Shown piece by piece: positions 63,048 through 64,000 of a stretch of 64,000 nt of DNA (position 1 is the stretch's first letter; each line of letters starts with the position of its first letter). Source of the stretch: Allobosea sp. Root483D1 (GTDB lineage: Bacteria; Pseudomonadota; Alphaproteobacteria; Rhizobiales; Beijerinckiaceae); NCBI RefSeq assembly GCF_001429505.1, contig NZ_LMJW01000004.1, positions 246,744-310,743 on the forward strand, in the 5' to 3' direction. The position numbers and the translations under genes are program-made. Under the pieces are notes generated by a model. It had not been told where the DNA came from. It did no database searches and worked only from the letters and a program-made list of their open reading frames with translations.

Positions 63048-64000
63048 GGCGTCGCCTCCCTGAGCTCGACCACCAGCGGCCCGAGCACGAAGGGCCCGTT
63101 CGCCGGGATGATGCAGGTCCCGGCTGCCTGCGGCTTGCGCCCGCCGAGGAGCCAGATGTCGCCGGCCGATTGCACGGCGACGCCGCTGGGCGCAGCCGCG
63201 ATGAAGCCGACCGGGTTGTGATCATAGAGATCGTCGAGCCGCTCGACCACGCCGGAGCCGAACTGGACGCGCACCGCTTCGCCAAGCCAGTCGAAGGTGC
63301 CGTAGCCGCGCGAGGACTGGTCCGGGCCGAAGGCGATCGCGGTCTGCTCGCGCGGCAAGCCGATATAGCCGAACTCGCCATCCTCAAGCATCAGCAGCGA
63401 GCGGCGGCGCCCGTCGAAGCTCATGCTCTCCGCCCGGAACTCGCCACTGGGCCGGCTGTAGCGCAGTTCCCGTCGGTCGTAGCGGCGGGCGTCGCGGCCC
63501 TGCACGACGATGCTGTCGCGCTGCGCCAGCATGGCCGACGACATCAATCGCCCGCCATGGCTGCGCTCCACCCAGTAGCGCGCCAGGCGCCGGCCGCCGA
63601 AATTCTCGGGGATGGCGAGGCCGACCACGGCGAGATGCGGGCCCTTTGGCGGTTGCGCCTGCAGGCGGCTCGGCCTGCGGTCGAGGGTGACGTCGACCAG
63701 GCCGAGCGAAACGCGTCCGACCTGCGGGCGTACGCCGAGGATCTCAAAGCGGGCGTCGACATTGCCGCCGGGCAGCGCCAGCGTCTCGACCTGGATCGCC
63801 TGGGCGCGTGCCTCCGGCGTCTGCGGCAAAGCGGTGAGCAGCGGCAGGCCGCCGGCATCGCGGGCGGAGGCGTCGACTGGATAGCGGCCGAGGAAGAAGA
63901 TCGTGCCGCCCGGCAGGTCGGGATGCACGGCCGGCGTCAGCATCTCGCTGCGCGAAAAGGCGAAGCGTGCCTGGCCGGAATAGAGCCCGCCCGCCGTGTT
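63044..64000 (-). CDS. Protein of unknown function, 5' end outside window
   Basis: 318 residues of the C-terminal part are visible and no stop is met up to the window edge, so the start lies beyond 64000 (an internal ATG at 63943 is less likely to be the start). The sequence is beta-rich: GGTIFFLGRYPVDASARDAG, RVSLGLVDVTLDRRPSRLQA, GPFVLGPLVVELREATP. No membrane helix or catalytic motif was seen in this part. Its stop overlaps the PBP start by four bases, so it is coupled to the PBP-SEDS pair and is probably a partner. Confidence 0.75.
   Translation of the reverse strand, partial: NTAGGLYSGQARFAFSRSEMLTPAVHPDLPGGTIFFLGRYPVDASARDAGGLPLLTALPQTPEARAQAIQVETLALPGGNVDARFEILGVRPQVGRVSLGLVDVTLDRRPSRLQAQPPKGPHLAVVGLAIPENFGGRRLARYWVERSHGGRLMSSAMLAQRDSIVVQGRDARRYDRRELRYSRPSGEFRAESMSFDGRRRSLLMLEDGEFGYIGLPREQTAIAFGPDQSSRGYGTFDWLGEAVRVQFGSGVVERLDDLYDHNPVGFIAAAPSGVAVQSAGDIWLLGGRKPQAAGTCIIPANGPFVLGPLVVELREATP

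Overview
The window is a chromosomal stretch of a high-GC alphaproteobacterium, most likely a Hyphomicrobiales (Rhizobiales) member close to Bosea. This is inferred from the aerobic cobalamin pathway, an HWE-family kinase, the rpmH-rnpA-yidC-engB and ffs/dnaX-ybaB-recR arrangements, a DnaX lacking most of its zinc-site cysteines, and several RIME/REP-like palindromic repeats. No rRNA, tRNA, insertion sequence, phage or CRISPR array was found. No gene-free gap exceeds 300 bases.

Layout. 1-2115 (minus): glycerol-3-phosphate dehydrogenase (cut by the window edge) and its DeoR-type regulator. 2305-5473 (plus): an HWE sensor kinase, then a membrane kinase and FixJ-like regulator with overlapping genes. 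5572-11757: a secreted GlcG-like protein, an MFS exporter divergent from an HxlR regulator with an operator-like palindrome between them, two small secreted proteins, a DHA2 transporter, a DUF1269 protein and an unknown secreted protein. 11870-20603: housekeeping genes dapD, recR, ybaB, dnaX, the SRP RNA, rpmH, rnpA, yidC, a hexapeptide acetyltransferase and engB. 20769-29152: a glyoxalase-fold protein, a coaBC-dut-rrf2-cysK-GNAT run, a two-subunit CoA-transferase, a LysR regulator and an MFS transporter.

29158-48019 is a large aerobic cobalamin cluster. A cobalamin riboswitch (about 43906-44060, minus) precedes cbtB-cbtA, a DUF1636 gene, cobW, cobN, cobG, cobH, cobI and cobJ. cobK faces cobL-cobE-cobM-cobB-bluB, and cobP-cobO and cobC-cobD complete the set. 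A VapBC-type toxin-antitoxin pair sits between cobO and cobD. cobF, cobA, cobQ, cobS, cobT, cobU and cobV are not in the window. cobN carries two in-frame palindromic repeat elements. Two divergent pairs (cobL/cobK and cobD/cobC) have start codons that overlap on opposite strands.

49212-64000 is the least ordinary part. On the minus strand it encodes a 1011-residue SEDS (FtsW/RodA-type) protein with a long non-canonical N-terminal half, an 885-residue class B penicillin-binding protein with an intact active site, and a further protein running off the window. All three genes are coupled by 4-base overlaps. Next to them lie a LuxR-type regulator and a run of unassigned envelope or cytoplasmic proteins: two OmpA-like, one secreted with a loosely CsgG-like look, two soluble unknowns and one single-pass inner-membrane protein. 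I propose that this is an accessory cell-envelope system with its own peptidoglycan synthase; that is inference and not a recognised system.
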